A stretch of 64,000 nt of DNA from contig CAQGLR010000019.1 in NCBI GenBank assembly GCA_948794795.1, positions 17,054-81,053 on the forward strand, in the 5' to 3' direction. The notes beneath the pieces are model-generated. The model made no database searches. It was not told the DNA's origin and worked only from the letters and a program-made list of their open reading frames with translations. Below, piece by piece: positions 24,033 to 33,508 of this stretch. This DNA comes from an uncultured Lachnospiraceae bacterium (GTDB taxonomy: Bacteria; Bacillota; Clostridia; Lachnospirales; Lachnospiraceae). The number at the start of each line of letters is the position of its first letter. The first letter of the stretch is position 1. The translations under genes were made by a program, and so were the position numbers.

Positions 24033-27000
24033 TTATTTCTTTTTAACTACTTTTATTTTAATTATAGCGGATGCTTTCTTATAATTTTTATTTCCTTCTG
24101 CTGTAACAGTAATTTTTGCTGTGCCAGCCCCGTTTATTGTGACTTTTCCATTTGCATTTACTGATGCTGCTTTGGTATTGGAGCTTTTATAACTTAATTT
24201 ACCAATTCCTTTAATTCCGCTTAATTTAAAACTTTTGCTTCCAGCAGTTTTCTTATAATAAGATTTCTTAATCTGTATCTTCTGTTTAGCTTTTGCAATT
24301 TTAAATGTCTTTGATACTGAACCTGAATAACTTCCGCTGCCAGTAATTGTAACTTCTGCAGTTCCTGCATTAACATTATTTTTATAACTTACTGTATAAT
24401 CCTTATCTTTAGATAGCTGTTTTCCATTTACTTCTACATTTAAGTCCTGTTTAATTGCTTTTCCTGTATAAGTATAATTTTTAATACCTGTAACAAGTGC
24501 TGTACTTATGCTGGCATCATCACTGGAACTGCCTGCAAGCTTTGCTGTACCAAATACAGCTGGCTGTGCATATCCCATTCCAGAAGCATCATACCAGTTA
24601 ATTGTAGATGTACGTACACCTGATGCATCTGCATCATTTATCTGGAAATCAAGACCTATAAGGTTATTCTCTGTTCCTTTTACTGTATTGAATTTAATTT
24701 TTGCCTCTAAAATATAACCATCAGCAGTTTTCTTTGTTGCACTCTGTATATTTGAATCATTACAGTTTGTACCATTAAAGCTTAACTCATTTACATAGTT
24801 AATCCTGTACTGGCAGTCATCCGCTTCATAGCTTTCAGTTTTACCATTGTTTTCATCTACAAATATTTCAAATGAATCCTGCTCCCAGGTATTAACATTA
24901 TCTTTGTTAAGTACTTCATCTTTAATTTCTGCAAGGACATAGAGGTACTCACTGTCCCACATAGTTTTTACTGTACCTGTTGTTGTTGCAGATGGGTTTG
25001 CGTTTACTGTAAGCTTATGTGCTGTTATACTTTCCCATGCTTTGTCAATTTCACCATCTATAACCGCATTGCCCTTAGTAATTACCATAAATGGCTTTAA
25101 TGTCAATGTACCATAATACTTGCTTCTTTTATCCTGCTTCATCTGCAGGTCATTCCAGCACTGTGAAGTACCTGTTGTTTTATCATAAACTACTACATCA
25201 AGCCCCAGCTTTGCATTTGCAATTTTTCCGGTGATATCCAGTTCTTTTTCTATTGAATAACCATCTGCTGTTGCTGCAGCTTCACTTCTGTTTATAGTAA
25301 CAACTTCAACACCATCAATATTTTCTGTTTTAGTATTATCTTTGTCAAAATAGATGGTTACTTTATCTTCTGTGTCATTTGTTGCATCTTTTACTGTCAC
25401 ATTAAGGTAAAGCTTGCCATTGTTCCATAAAAGCTTCATTGTTGAATTGCCATCTGTACCAATATTTATTGGTGATGCAAGTGTCCAGTCTTTATCTGCA
25501 CTTTCAAGGACATCTGCTTCATTAATATATGGCAGAAGCTTTGAAGGGTCTGTAATTCCCCAGAAAGCTGGCTTTGCTTTAAGGTTTTCATCAAATAAAA
25601 GTGGCATATTATGCCTTCCTTGTGAAAATTCAGGTGACAGCAGCCATGAATCATCATCTGCAACACCCCAGAATACTATTGCTGTTATATTAACACCTTC
25701 ATCTTTTGTCTTAAGAATAGTATCTATAATCTCTTTATAGCGGTATGCCTGTTTTGTCTGTTCTGTTTCTTTCTGTGCTGCACTTCCATCATAACTCTTG
25801 CTTGCAAGCATATCAAGCTCTGTAATCTGAACTTCATCTACATGTTTGCCATATTCTTTAATTGCATTATAAAGTTCATTTGTACCTGGGCTTTCCATTG
25901 AATAATGTGCCTGCATGCCTATACCATCAATTCTTGCACCACTTGAAGCTTTTATTGCATCGGCAAGTTCTGAGATACATTTTACCTTTACAGGTTCTGT
26001 TTCACCATAATCATTATAGAAAAGTTTTACTGCTTTATCTGCATATTTATTTGCATATGTAAACGCATTTATAATATACTCATTGCTTTCTTTATAAATC
26101 TGGTGGTAGAATGTTTCCTCTGAGCCATTTGAAACCCTGAGACCACCTTTTTCACCATCAGATGGGATAATTGCCTCATTTACAACATCCCAGCAGTATA
26201 CAAGTCCTGGATATTTCTCCTGTACATGTGTAAGCACTTTCTGGATATACTCTTCAAGCCTTTTGTTCATAGCATCTTTACTAAGAAGCTTTCCATCTTT
26301 GTCTTTAAAGAAAATCTCTGGTGTCTGTGAATGCCAGCAAAGTACATGTCCACGCACATGTATCTGGTCTTTTTCCGCTTTACCCTGGTTATATTTCCAG
26401 AAAGCATCAAGTGTAGTGTCAGGAATAGTAAAGTCAAGCTTTAAACTGCCATCATCATTAATCCCTTTAATAATATAATCCGGCTTCATTTCATTACCAG
26501 CTGTTACACTATTAAAATGTTTCTGCACAAGCTGCATCTTATTTTCATTAGTAAGTAAATCTGCTGTCAGTGCACCGCCAACTTTAAAATCATACTTTGC
26601 ATTCTGTGAAACAAAATAATTCTTTAAAGAAGGTATGTCTTTCTCTATTGATAAGTCTGCATTATTTTCTGTAATAGAAAGTTCATCTACATAAAATGAA
26701 TTTTTACATGTTTCATCAGCAACCTTAAATTGTAATTCTGTAAGATCTCCAGACCAGTTTGCAGTAAAACTTCCACTTATCTGCCTCCATTCATCCTTAG
26801 AAGCTGTTACTGTATTACCTGATATCCCCCATCCGTCATAGACAGGTTCACCTCCATTATCACCAGTAGACTGTATTGTAAGGCCTGCCTTAACTGTTGA
26901 TTCTGCTGTATATTCTTCTCCAAGTTTTACCCAGCAGCTAAAATTATATTTTGTCTTATTTTTAACCTTATCCTTAATAATTTGCGCAAGTGAATTCCAT

Positions 27001-27263
27001 GTATCAGACCTTTCTGTTACCTTTACATAACCACCATCCTGGTCATGTCCTTTTCCATCATTTATAAATTCTAGTTTTGCTGTATCAGCTGTTGTTGCAA
27101 ACCATCCGTTTGCATCTTTACTAAATGATGGGTTATCCAGGAGATTAACACCTGCTGCTGATACTCTGGCAACCATTCCTGTGAAACCTGTACATGCACT
27201 TGTTAAAACCATAGATGCACATAATACAGTACAAGTTATCTTTTTTAATTTCCTTAAAAACAT
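24033..27263 (-). CDS. secreted modular endo-1,4-beta-xylanase (CBM22-GH10-CBM9-CBM9-Ig-like)
   Basis: Start taken at ATG 27263 (1076 residues), because GGAGGAGG lies just upstream and forms part of the longer frame. A signal peptide (MFLRKLKKITCTVLCASM...) ends near VSA-A. Order: CBM22 (about 38-204), GH10 (206-570) with acid/base E363 in WDVVNEAI and nucleophile E482 in ITELDM, two CBM9-type modules (575-905), an MBG-like module starting at YTGKAIKQDL, and a C-terminal Big-2-like Ig module (SSNTKAASVNANGKVTI). It cuts the xylan backbone outside the cell. There is no sortase motif, so attachment is unknown. It is a paralogue of the next gene. The promoter has two 22-bp-spaced repeats. Confidence 0.95.
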   Translation of the reverse strand: MFLRKLKKITCTVLCASMVLTSACTGFTGMVARVSAAGVNLLDNPSFSKDANGWFATTADTAKLEFINDGKGHDQDGGYVKVTERSDTWNSLAQIIKDKVKNKTKYNFSCWVKLGEEYTAESTVKAGLTIQSTGDNGGEPVYDGWGISGNTVTASKDEWRQISGSFTANWSGDLTELQFKVADETCKNSFYVDELSITENNADLSIEKDIPSLKNYFVSQNAKYDFKVGGALTADLLTNENKMQLVQKHFNSVTAGNEMKPDYIIKGINDDGSLKLDFTIPDTTLDAFWKYNQGKAEKDQIHVRGHVLCWHSQTPEIFFKDKDGKLLSKDAMNKRLEEYIQKVLTHVQEKYPGLVYCWDVVNEAIIPSDGEKGGLRVSNGSEETFYHQIYKESNEYIINAFTYANKYADKAVKLFYNDYGETEPVKVKCISELADAIKASSGARIDGIGMQAHYSMESPGTNELYNAIKEYGKHVDEVQITELDMLASKSYDGSAAQKETEQTKQAYRYKEIIDTILKTKDEGVNITAIVFWGVADDDSWLLSPEFSQGRHNMPLLFDENLKAKPAFWGITDPSKLLPYINEADVLESADKDWTLASPINIGTDGNSTMKLLWNNGKLYLNVTVKDATNDTEDKVTIYFDKDNTKTENIDGVEVVTINRSEAAATADGYSIEKELDITGKIANAKLGLDVVVYDKTTGTSQCWNDLQMKQDKRSKYYGTLTLKPFMVITKGNAVIDGEIDKAWESITAHKLTVNANPSATTTGTVKTMWDSEYLYVLAEIKDEVLNKDNVNTWEQDSFEIFVDENNGKTESYEADDCQYRINYVNELSFNGTNCNDSNIQSATKKTADGYILEAKIKFNTVKGTENNLIGLDFQINDADASGVRTSTINWYDASGMGYAQPAVFGTAKLAGSSSDDASISTALVTGIKNYTYTGKAIKQDLNVEVNGKQLSKDKDYTVSYKNNVNAGTAEVTITGSGSYSGSVSKTFKIAKAKQKIQIKKSYYKKTAGSKSFKLSGIKGIGKLSYKSSNTKAASVNANGKVTINGAGTAKITVTAEGNKNYKKASAIIKIKVVKKK

Positions 27264-27364
27264 AAAAACCTCCTCCAATCGTTATTATTTTAGCCTGGCC
27301 AGGCCAAATAAATATTTATCCAATACTGTAAAACATTGGTAACGCCTGGCTGTACTCAATTTAT

Positions 27365-27436
27365 ATTATAAACATTTTATACAAAATTTTGTCCCTGTGA
27401 ATTATAGAAAAAACAGGTAAAAATTATAGAAAAAAC
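27365..27436 (-). promoter_or_regulatory. promoter and direct-repeat operator of the first xylanase gene
   Basis: Plus-strand words ATTATAGAAAAAAC at 27401-27414 and 27423-27436 are identical and 22 bp apart. Read on the minus strand, CTATAATT is followed after 4 bp by GGGACA and, 19 bp further, by TATAAT (27365-27370). A poor -35 hexamer with repeats touching it suggests activation by an AraC-type regulator. The same layout precedes the second xylanase and the ABC binding protein. Confidence 0.6.
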
Positions 27437-27461
27437 CAAGCCCCTGTTTTTTAACAGAGGC
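27429..27461 (-). terminator. terminator of the second xylanase gene, sharing bases with the operator
   Basis: Stem GCCTCTGTT / AACAGGGGC (one mismatch) with a 4-base AAAA loop at 27440-27461, followed on the minus strand by GGTTTTTT. That T-run is the same sequence as part of the operator copy at 27423-27436. Confidence 0.65.
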
Positions 27462-27493
27462 CTGTATAATAAAACCAGATTTAATTTTAACTG

Positions 27494-30400
27494 TTATTTT
27501 ACAGTTATTTTTTTCTTAACTGTCTTTGTCCTGCCATCTTCAAGCTTAATTTTTACAGTTATTACAGTTTTACCTTTGCCTTTTGCCTTGATTGTACCAT
27601 TTTTTGATACTTTGGCAACATCTTTATCTGAAGATTTATATGTAATAACTGCCGCCTGCTTGCCATAAGACATATTTTTATTAAATCCTGTTTTTGCTAT
27701 TAACTGTAAAGGCAGTTTAATATTAATCTTTGTACTGCTGCCTTTTTTTACAGAAGTATTTTTAATTGTAACTTTTGAACTGCCAAGCAATGTAATAATA
27801 TTTTTACCGCTTAATTCTTTATCTGTAATTATATAGTCATTGCCAGGATAACCTTCAATTCCTGCCATGCCGTCATTAAGTACAATCCTCTTGTTATTTG
27901 CAATCTCTTCAAGTTTCCCTGTCTTTTTATTATAACAGTATACATATACACTATCACCTGCTTTTACTGAAGAAGCAAGGACAGGTGATGAAACTTTAAT
28001 GCCTCCTTTTGTCTTATTGCCAGCTATAGATACAATATAAGAGTTATCTATAATAACATTATTGGCAGCTAATATTTTTTCCACATTTTTCTTTATGCTG
28101 CCAGATGCATCATAAACCTTTTTGGTATTTACAGTTATATCAATGTCACCAGACATTTTTGCAAGTTCACTTTGTGGTATTGTAACAGTATATGATTCTA
28201 ATGGTTTAGCATTTTCAACTTTAACAACAAGTTTCCTTGCCCCGCCTGAAGCACCTGATATACTTTCTTTTGTTATTACCACTTTTCCAACAGATACTCC
28301 CTCTACACTAGGAACTGCTATTTTTACAACCATTTTACGTCCTTGGTTTGTTTTAACTGCATCAACTGTAGGTTTTTCAATGTAAATATCAACTATATCT
28401 ACATCCGCTTTCTTTGCATTTAACATAAAACTTTCTGGTATCTTAACTTTAGCAGAATAATTACTGTTAATATCTGAAATACCTGTATAGATAACAGAAT
28501 CTGATTCTACTATTGCCCCATCCATTTTAGAAGTTTTATTTGTTATCATTACAGCATTAACTAAACTGCTGCTTAACTTTTCTGTTGTCTTTACCAGTCC
28601 GTCTACATTTTCTGTTACTGTTTCTTTAATATTCTGTATATTGCCAGGCAATGTCACTTTTTCTATTACTATTGTTTTACCATTTTCTATTGTAGTAGTA
28701 ATTTCTGTAACTGCACCTGTAACATTATCCTTTATAACTTCAGTTGTAGTACCTGGTGTCTGTGTAGCTGACGGCGTCTGTGTAACTGATGGCTGTACTG
28801 TGCCTGCTGGTGTTGTGCTCTGTACTGGTACTGGAGTACTACTTGGTGCTGGTGTAACTTCTGGTACTGGAGTAGCTGTCTGGTATGGAGGCACAATAAC
28901 TGGCCACGGTTTCTTTGTTTCTGGTGGAATTGTTGGAACTGTTGAAGCTGTTACAAGCTTAGCCGTGCCAAATACTGCTGGCTGTGCATATCCCATTCCA
29001 GAAGCATCATACCAGTTAATTGAAGCAACACGTTTTCCAGAGGCATCTGCATCATTAATCTGGAAATCAATACCTATAAGATTATTTGCTACGCCTTTTA
29101 CTTTATTAAACTTAATCTTTACTTCTACAATATAACCATTTTCTGTTTCATTTACTGCACTTTGTATATTTTTTGCATTACAGTTTTTGCCATTAAAGCT
29201 TAATTCATTTTTATAACTTATCCTGTACTGGCAGTCATCATCTTCATAACTTGAAGTTTTGCCATTATTCTCATCTACAAATATTTCAAATGAATCCTGT
29301 TCCCATTCATTTGGATTATTATTATTAAGCACTGCATCCTGTATATTGGCAAGCACATAAAGATAATCCTCATCCCACATAGTCTTTACATTTCCTGTTG
29401 TAGAAACAGAAGGATTAGAAGTTACTGTCAGGTTATGTGATGGTACATTATTCCATGCACTGTCAATTTTGCCATCTATAATTGCTGAACCTTTTGTAAT
29501 TACCATAAATGGCTTTAATATTAATGTACCATAATATTTGCTTCTTTCATCCTGTTTCATCTGGAAATCATTCCAACACTGTGAAACACTTGCTGCTGCA
29601 TCATAAACTACTACATCAAAACCAAGCTTTGCATTAGCATTTTTGCCAGTAATATCAATTTCTTTCTCTGCCACATAACCATCCACTGTTGCTGCAGCTT
29701 CATTTCTCTTAATAGTAATTATCTCAACACCGTCAATATTTTCTGCCTTAGTATTATTTTTATCAAGATATATAGTTACTTTGTCATCCGCATCATCTGT
29801 TTCATCTTTTACAGTTACCTGTGCATAAAGCTTTCCACTATTCCATAAAAGTTTCATTGATGCTTTTCCATCTGTGCCAATTTTTACTGGAGCTGCAAGA
29901 GACCAGTCTTTGCTGCTGCTTTCAAGAACATCTGCTTCATTTATATTTGGCGAAAGCCTTGATGGGTCAACAATTGCCCAATATGCTGGTTTTGCTTTAA
30001 GATTCTCATCAAATAACAATGGCATATTGTGCCTGCCATCTGAAAATTCAGGAGATACAAGCCATGAATCATCATCAGATACACCCCAGAATACTAATGC
30101 AGTAATATTAGCACCATCATCTTTTGCTTTAAGTATTGTATCAACAAATTCTTTATAGCGGTATGCCTGTTTTACCTGTTCTGCTTCTTTCTGTGCATCA
30201 CTTCCGTCATAGCTTTTACTTGCAAGCATATCAAGCTCTGTAATCTGTACTTCACTCACATGTTTATCATACTCTGTAATTGCATTATACAGTTCTTCTG
30301 CACTTGGTGATTCCATGGAATAATGTGCCTGCATGCCAATACCATCAATTCTTCCGCCGCCTGCATTTATTGCATCTGCAAGTGCTGAAATACATTTTAC

Positions 30401-32389
30401 TTTTGTTGGTTCTGTTTCGCCATAATCATTATAGAAAAGTTTAACTCCATCTGCTGCATATTTTGCTGCAGATTTAAATGCATGTATAATATATTCGTTG
30501 CTGTCTTTATAAATCTTGTGGTAGAATGTTTCACCATTGCCATCATAAACCCTTAAACCGCCTTTTTCACCATCAGACGGGATAATTGCTTCATTTACAA
30601 CATCCCAGCAATATACAAGCCCAGGATATTTTTTATTTACATGGCCAAGCACTTTCTGTATATATTCTTCAATTCTTGCATTCATTGCTTCTTTATCCAG
30701 AAGATTACCATCTGTATCTTTAAAGAAACACTCTGGTGTCTGTGAATGCCAGCAAAGTACATGTCCACGTATATGTATCTGGTCCTTTTCAGCTTTATCC
30801 TGGTTATAGTTCCAGAAAACATCAAGTGTAGTATCAGGAATAGTAAAATCAAGATTTAAGCTGCCATCATCGTTAATCCCTTTTATAATATAACCAGGCT
30901 TCATTTCATTGCCAGCTGTAAAACTGTTAAAATGTTTATATACAAGTGCCATTTTATTTTCATTATAAAGCTGGTCTGCTGTCAGTTCAGTACCAACCCT
31001 GAAATCATAGTCCGGATTTACACTAACAAAATAATCTTTTAATGATGGGATATCTTTCTCTATTGATAAATCTGCATCATTTTCTTTAATGGAAAGATTG
31101 TCCACATAAAATGATTTTGTGCTATTTTCATCTGCAACTTTAAACTCCGCTTTTTGAAGTTCTCCTGTCCAGTTGGCCATAAAGCTTCCTTTAATCTCTC
31201 TCCATTCATCCTTAGAAGCTTTAATTATATTATTTGAAATACCCCAGTTATCATAAGCTTCTCCACCTATATTACCATTATTACCAATATCACCAGTAGA
31301 TTGTGTTGTAAGTCCTGCTTTAACTTCTGTTTCTCCATCATATTCATCACTAAGCTTAACCCAGCAGCTAAAATAATATTTTGTGTTATTCTTTACTTTG
31401 GATTCAATATTCTGGGCAAGTGAATTCCAGGTATCAGTCCTGTTAGTAACCTTTACACATCCACCAGTTTCATCCTCGCTGTCACCAGCATAGTATTCAA
31501 GGTCTCCCCCTGTTGCAAACCATCCTTGTGTATCTGTATTAAAAGAAGGATTGTCTAAAATATTTGTACCTTTTTCAGGAATAGTTACATCTGGTTTTTC
31601 TACGGTTGGTACATCTTCTATAATAGAAAGGTTATCTACATAAAATGATTTTGTGCTACTTTCATCTGCAACTTTAAACTCAGCTTTTTGAAGTTCTCCT
31701 GTCCAGTTGGCCATAAAGCTTCCTTTAATCTCTCTCCATTCATCCTTAGAAGCTTTAATTATATTATTTGAAATACCCCAGTTATCATAAGCTTCTCCAC
31801 CTATATTACCATTATTACCAATATCACCAGTAGATTGTGTTGTAAGTCCTGCTTTAACTTCTGTTTCTCCATCATATTCATCACTAAGCTTAACCCAGCA
31901 GCTAAAATAATATTTTGTGTTATTCTTTACTTTGGATTCAATATTCTGGGCAAGTGAATTCCAGGTATCAGTCCTGTTAGTAACCTTTACACATCCACCA
32001 GTTTCATCCTCGCTGTCACCAGCATAGTATTCAAGGTCTCCCCCTGTTGCAAACCATCCTTGTGTATCTGTATTAAAAGAAGGATTGTCTAAAATATTTG
32101 TACCTTTTTCAGGAATAGTTACATCTGGTTTTTCTACGGTTTCTTTAACAAATGAAACATTATCTGCACAACCAGTAACCACTTCTGCCTCATTGTTTTG
32201 ATACCACCCTGTAATGGCACCATTACTGGCTATATCTCCGGATGAAGGATTTAATATAAAATTTTTATTTTCCTCTGCTGATGCTTTTACTGCCATTCCT
32301 GGTACAGTAAAATTGCCACTTGTTATAACCAATGCACTACATAAGGTTATACAAAATGGTCTTTTTAATACTTGTTTCCATTTTACCAT
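27494..32389 (-). CDS. very large secreted xylanase (CBM22-CBM22-GH10-CBM9-CBM9-linker-Ig-like)
   Basis: 1631 residues behind AGGAGGAG. The signal peptide is followed by a fragment resembling the start of a carbohydrate-binding module (NFILNPSSGDIASNGAI, 40-60), then two nearly identical CBM22 modules (about 93-256 and 271-434). GH10 covers 440-810 with acid/base E600 (WDVVNEAI) and nucleophile E718 (ITELDM). Two CBM9-type modules reach about 1145. A Pro/Thr linker (TPVPEVTPAPSSTPVPV) leads into 400 residues of beta-rich sequence, ending in a Big-2-like module (TYKSSDKDVAKVSKNGTIKA). It degrades extracellular xylan. The long stalk probably spaces the catalytic part from the cell surface (inference). 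Confidence 0.95.
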   Translation of the reverse strand: MVKWKQVLKRPFCITLCSALVITSGNFTVPGMAVKASAEENKNFILNPSSGDIASNGAITGWYQNNEAEVVTGCADNVSFVKETVEKPDVTIPEKGTNILDNPSFNTDTQGWFATGGDLEYYAGDSEDETGGCVKVTNRTDTWNSLAQNIESKVKNNTKYYFSCWVKLSDEYDGETEVKAGLTTQSTGDIGNNGNIGGEAYDNWGISNNIIKASKDEWREIKGSFMANWTGELQKAEFKVADESSTKSFYVDNLSIIEDVPTVEKPDVTIPEKGTNILDNPSFNTDTQGWFATGGDLEYYAGDSEDETGGCVKVTNRTDTWNSLAQNIESKVKNNTKYYFSCWVKLSDEYDGETEVKAGLTTQSTGDIGNNGNIGGEAYDNWGISNNIIKASKDEWREIKGSFMANWTGELQKAEFKVADENSTKSFYVDNLSIKENDADLSIEKDIPSLKDYFVSVNPDYDFRVGTELTADQLYNENKMALVYKHFNSFTAGNEMKPGYIIKGINDDGSLNLDFTIPDTTLDVFWNYNQDKAEKDQIHIRGHVLCWHSQTPECFFKDTDGNLLDKEAMNARIEEYIQKVLGHVNKKYPGLVYCWDVVNEAIIPSDGEKGGLRVYDGNGETFYHKIYKDSNEYIIHAFKSAAKYAADGVKLFYNDYGETEPTKVKCISALADAINAGGGRIDGIGMQAHYSMESPSAEELYNAITEYDKHVSEVQITELDMLASKSYDGSDAQKEAEQVKQAYRYKEFVDTILKAKDDGANITALVFWGVSDDDSWLVSPEFSDGRHNMPLLFDENLKAKPAYWAIVDPSRLSPNINEADVLESSSKDWSLAAPVKIGTDGKASMKLLWNSGKLYAQVTVKDETDDADDKVTIYLDKNNTKAENIDGVEIITIKRNEAAATVDGYVAEKEIDITGKNANAKLGFDVVVYDAAASVSQCWNDFQMKQDERSKYYGTLILKPFMVITKGSAIIDGKIDSAWNNVPSHNLTVTSNPSVSTTGNVKTMWDEDYLYVLANIQDAVLNNNNPNEWEQDSFEIFVDENNGKTSSYEDDDCQYRISYKNELSFNGKNCNAKNIQSAVNETENGYIVEVKIKFNKVKGVANNLIGIDFQINDADASGKRVASINWYDASGMGYAQPAVFGTAKLVTASTVPTIPPETKKPWPVIVPPYQTATPVPEVTPAPSSTPVPVQSTTPAGTVQPSVTQTPSATQTPGTTTEVIKDNVTGAVTEITTTIENGKTIVIEKVTLPGNIQNIKETVTENVDGLVKTTEKLSSSLVNAVMITNKTSKMDGAIVESDSVIYTGISDINSNYSAKVKIPESFMLNAKKADVDIVDIYIEKPTVDAVKTNQGRKMVVKIAVPSVEGVSVGKVVITKESISGASGGARKLVVKVENAKPLESYTVTIPQSELAKMSGDIDITVNTKKVYDASGSIKKNVEKILAANNVIIDNSYIVSIAGNKTKGGIKVSSPVLASSVKAGDSVYVYCYNKKTGKLEEIANNKRIVLNDGMAGIEGYPGNDYIITDKELSGKNIITLLGSSKVTIKNTSVKKGSSTKINIKLPLQLIAKTGFNKNMSYGKQAAVITYKSSDKDVAKVSKNGTIKAKGKGKTVITVKIKLEDGRTKTVKKKITVK
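31106..32141. repeat. recent tandem duplication of the CBM22 coding unit
   Basis: Two copies, 31106-31607 and 31640-32141, with a 534-bp (178-codon) period. I see only about two differing bases across roughly 500. The protein modules are almost identical. This implies recent in-frame duplication or ongoing gene conversion. Confidence 0.9.
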
Positions 32390-32470
32390 AAAACTCCTCC
32401 TGTTATTTTGTTTGCCTGGATTATTTACAATTCTATTATAATTATGTTTTTTTTAGTTTTGTCATGTTAA

Positions 32471-32506
32471 ATTATAGAAAAAACAGGGGTAAAGTATAGC
32501 AAAACA
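32471..32506 (-). promoter_or_regulatory. direct-repeat operator upstream of the second xylanase gene
   Basis: ATTATAGAAAAAAC (32471-32484) and AGTATAGCAAAAC (32493-32505) are 22 bp apart. Read on the minus strand, CTATAATT is followed after 4 bp by ATGACA and, 19 bp further, by TATAAT. The first repeat is identical to both repeats of the first xylanase promoter. The 243-bp gap up to 32632 also serves the divergent transporter gene. Confidence 0.6.
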
Positions 32507-32632
32507 ATAATATGTCTTAAAAAGGATTGAAATTAGAATTATATTCAGGTAATATTATATTTATTTCTGGTATGCCAGCCAATATAACAGCATATAACAT
32601 CACTTGCAATATTTTTTAAATGAGGTATTAAA

Positions 32633-33463
32633 ATGATATGGCCATTCCTTACAGTAATCTCTTATAGTATTACAGCCTTTGGTGATAAATATATAGCAGC
32701 AAAGCTTAAATGTAATCCAGCAGAATATACATTTATTGTTTCTGCTGCTACAGTATTATGGCTTTTATTCCTGCTTCCTTTTACAGGATGGTATTTCCAG
32801 CTTGGAAGTAAAAGCTTTTTATTACTGTTTTTCCTTATAATCTGGAAACTTATAGAACTTTATACCACTTCCATACTTCTTAAATTTATGGAACCATATG
32901 AACTTAAAGTATGGCTTGGCATAAATGTTATTTTATCATATTTATATAATGTATATAATGGTAAAAACACTTTAAGGGCAGACATACTTATACCTGGGGC
33001 ATTTTTATTATTTGGAATTTATATTATAATTAAAGATAGTAATAATACTAAGAAAAATCTTTTGAAAACTATTCCTGTCTGTATTTTTTACATATTTTCC
33101 AAACTTATGTATGGTGTACATATGAAGGAAGCAACAGGTTATGGCAGCTCTGTAACAATCCTGGTAATTGTACTGTCTGTAACATCAGTTATACAATTAC
33201 CTAAACTGGATATTAAAAAACTTGTATCAAAAAAAGGATTCCTGGCAGCTTGTGCTACAAGAATCCCTAATGCTACGGGGCTGCTTACAGAAGCACTTGC
33301 TGCTACAGCTAACTTGTATTTTTATGCGCTTATACAGCCTGTACAGCTGCTTGTATTATTTATAGCTGGTATAGTTAAAGGCAGTGGCATGTCTTCAAAT
33401 AAAAAGACAGGAAGTATTATATGTATTATATCTGTATGTATTATGACTATATTATGTGCATAA
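32633..33463 (+). CDS. EamA/DMT-superfamily-like membrane transporter
   Basis: 276 residues with about nine hydrophobic segments and no large soluble domain. GAGG lies 7 bp before ATG 32633. The first segment FLTVISYSITAFGDKYIA, the middle pair around IPGAFLLFGIYIIIKD, and the last helices (PVQLLVLFIAGIVKG) resemble drug/metabolite transporter proteins with two fold repeats, but weakly. It is divergent from the second xylanase and convergent with GH8, the only plus-strand gene in the centre of the xylan locus. The substrate is unknown; a sugar or pentose is a guess from location only. Confidence 0.6.
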   Translation: MIWPFLTVISYSITAFGDKYIAAKLKCNPAEYTFIVSAATVLWLLFLLPFTGWYFQLGSKSFLLLFFLIIWKLIELYTTSILLKFMEPYELKVWLGINVILSYLYNVYNGKNTLRADILIPGAFLLFGIYIIIKDSNNTKKNLLKTIPVCIFYIFSKLMYGVHMKEATGYGSSVTILVIVLSVTSVIQLPKLDIKKLVSKKGFLAACATRIPNATGLLTEALAATANLYFYALIQPVQLLVLFIAGIVKGSGMSSNKKTGSIICIISVCIMTILCA

Positions 33464-33508
33464 CAAACATAACAGTATAAACATCCTGGGAAATAGCTAA
33501 AAAATCCT

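Noticed and set aside
28641..29135. Plus-strand Val/Gly/Thr-rich ORF of 164 residues
   Set aside because: It is antisense to the Pro/Thr linker of the xylanase; low-complexity shadow.
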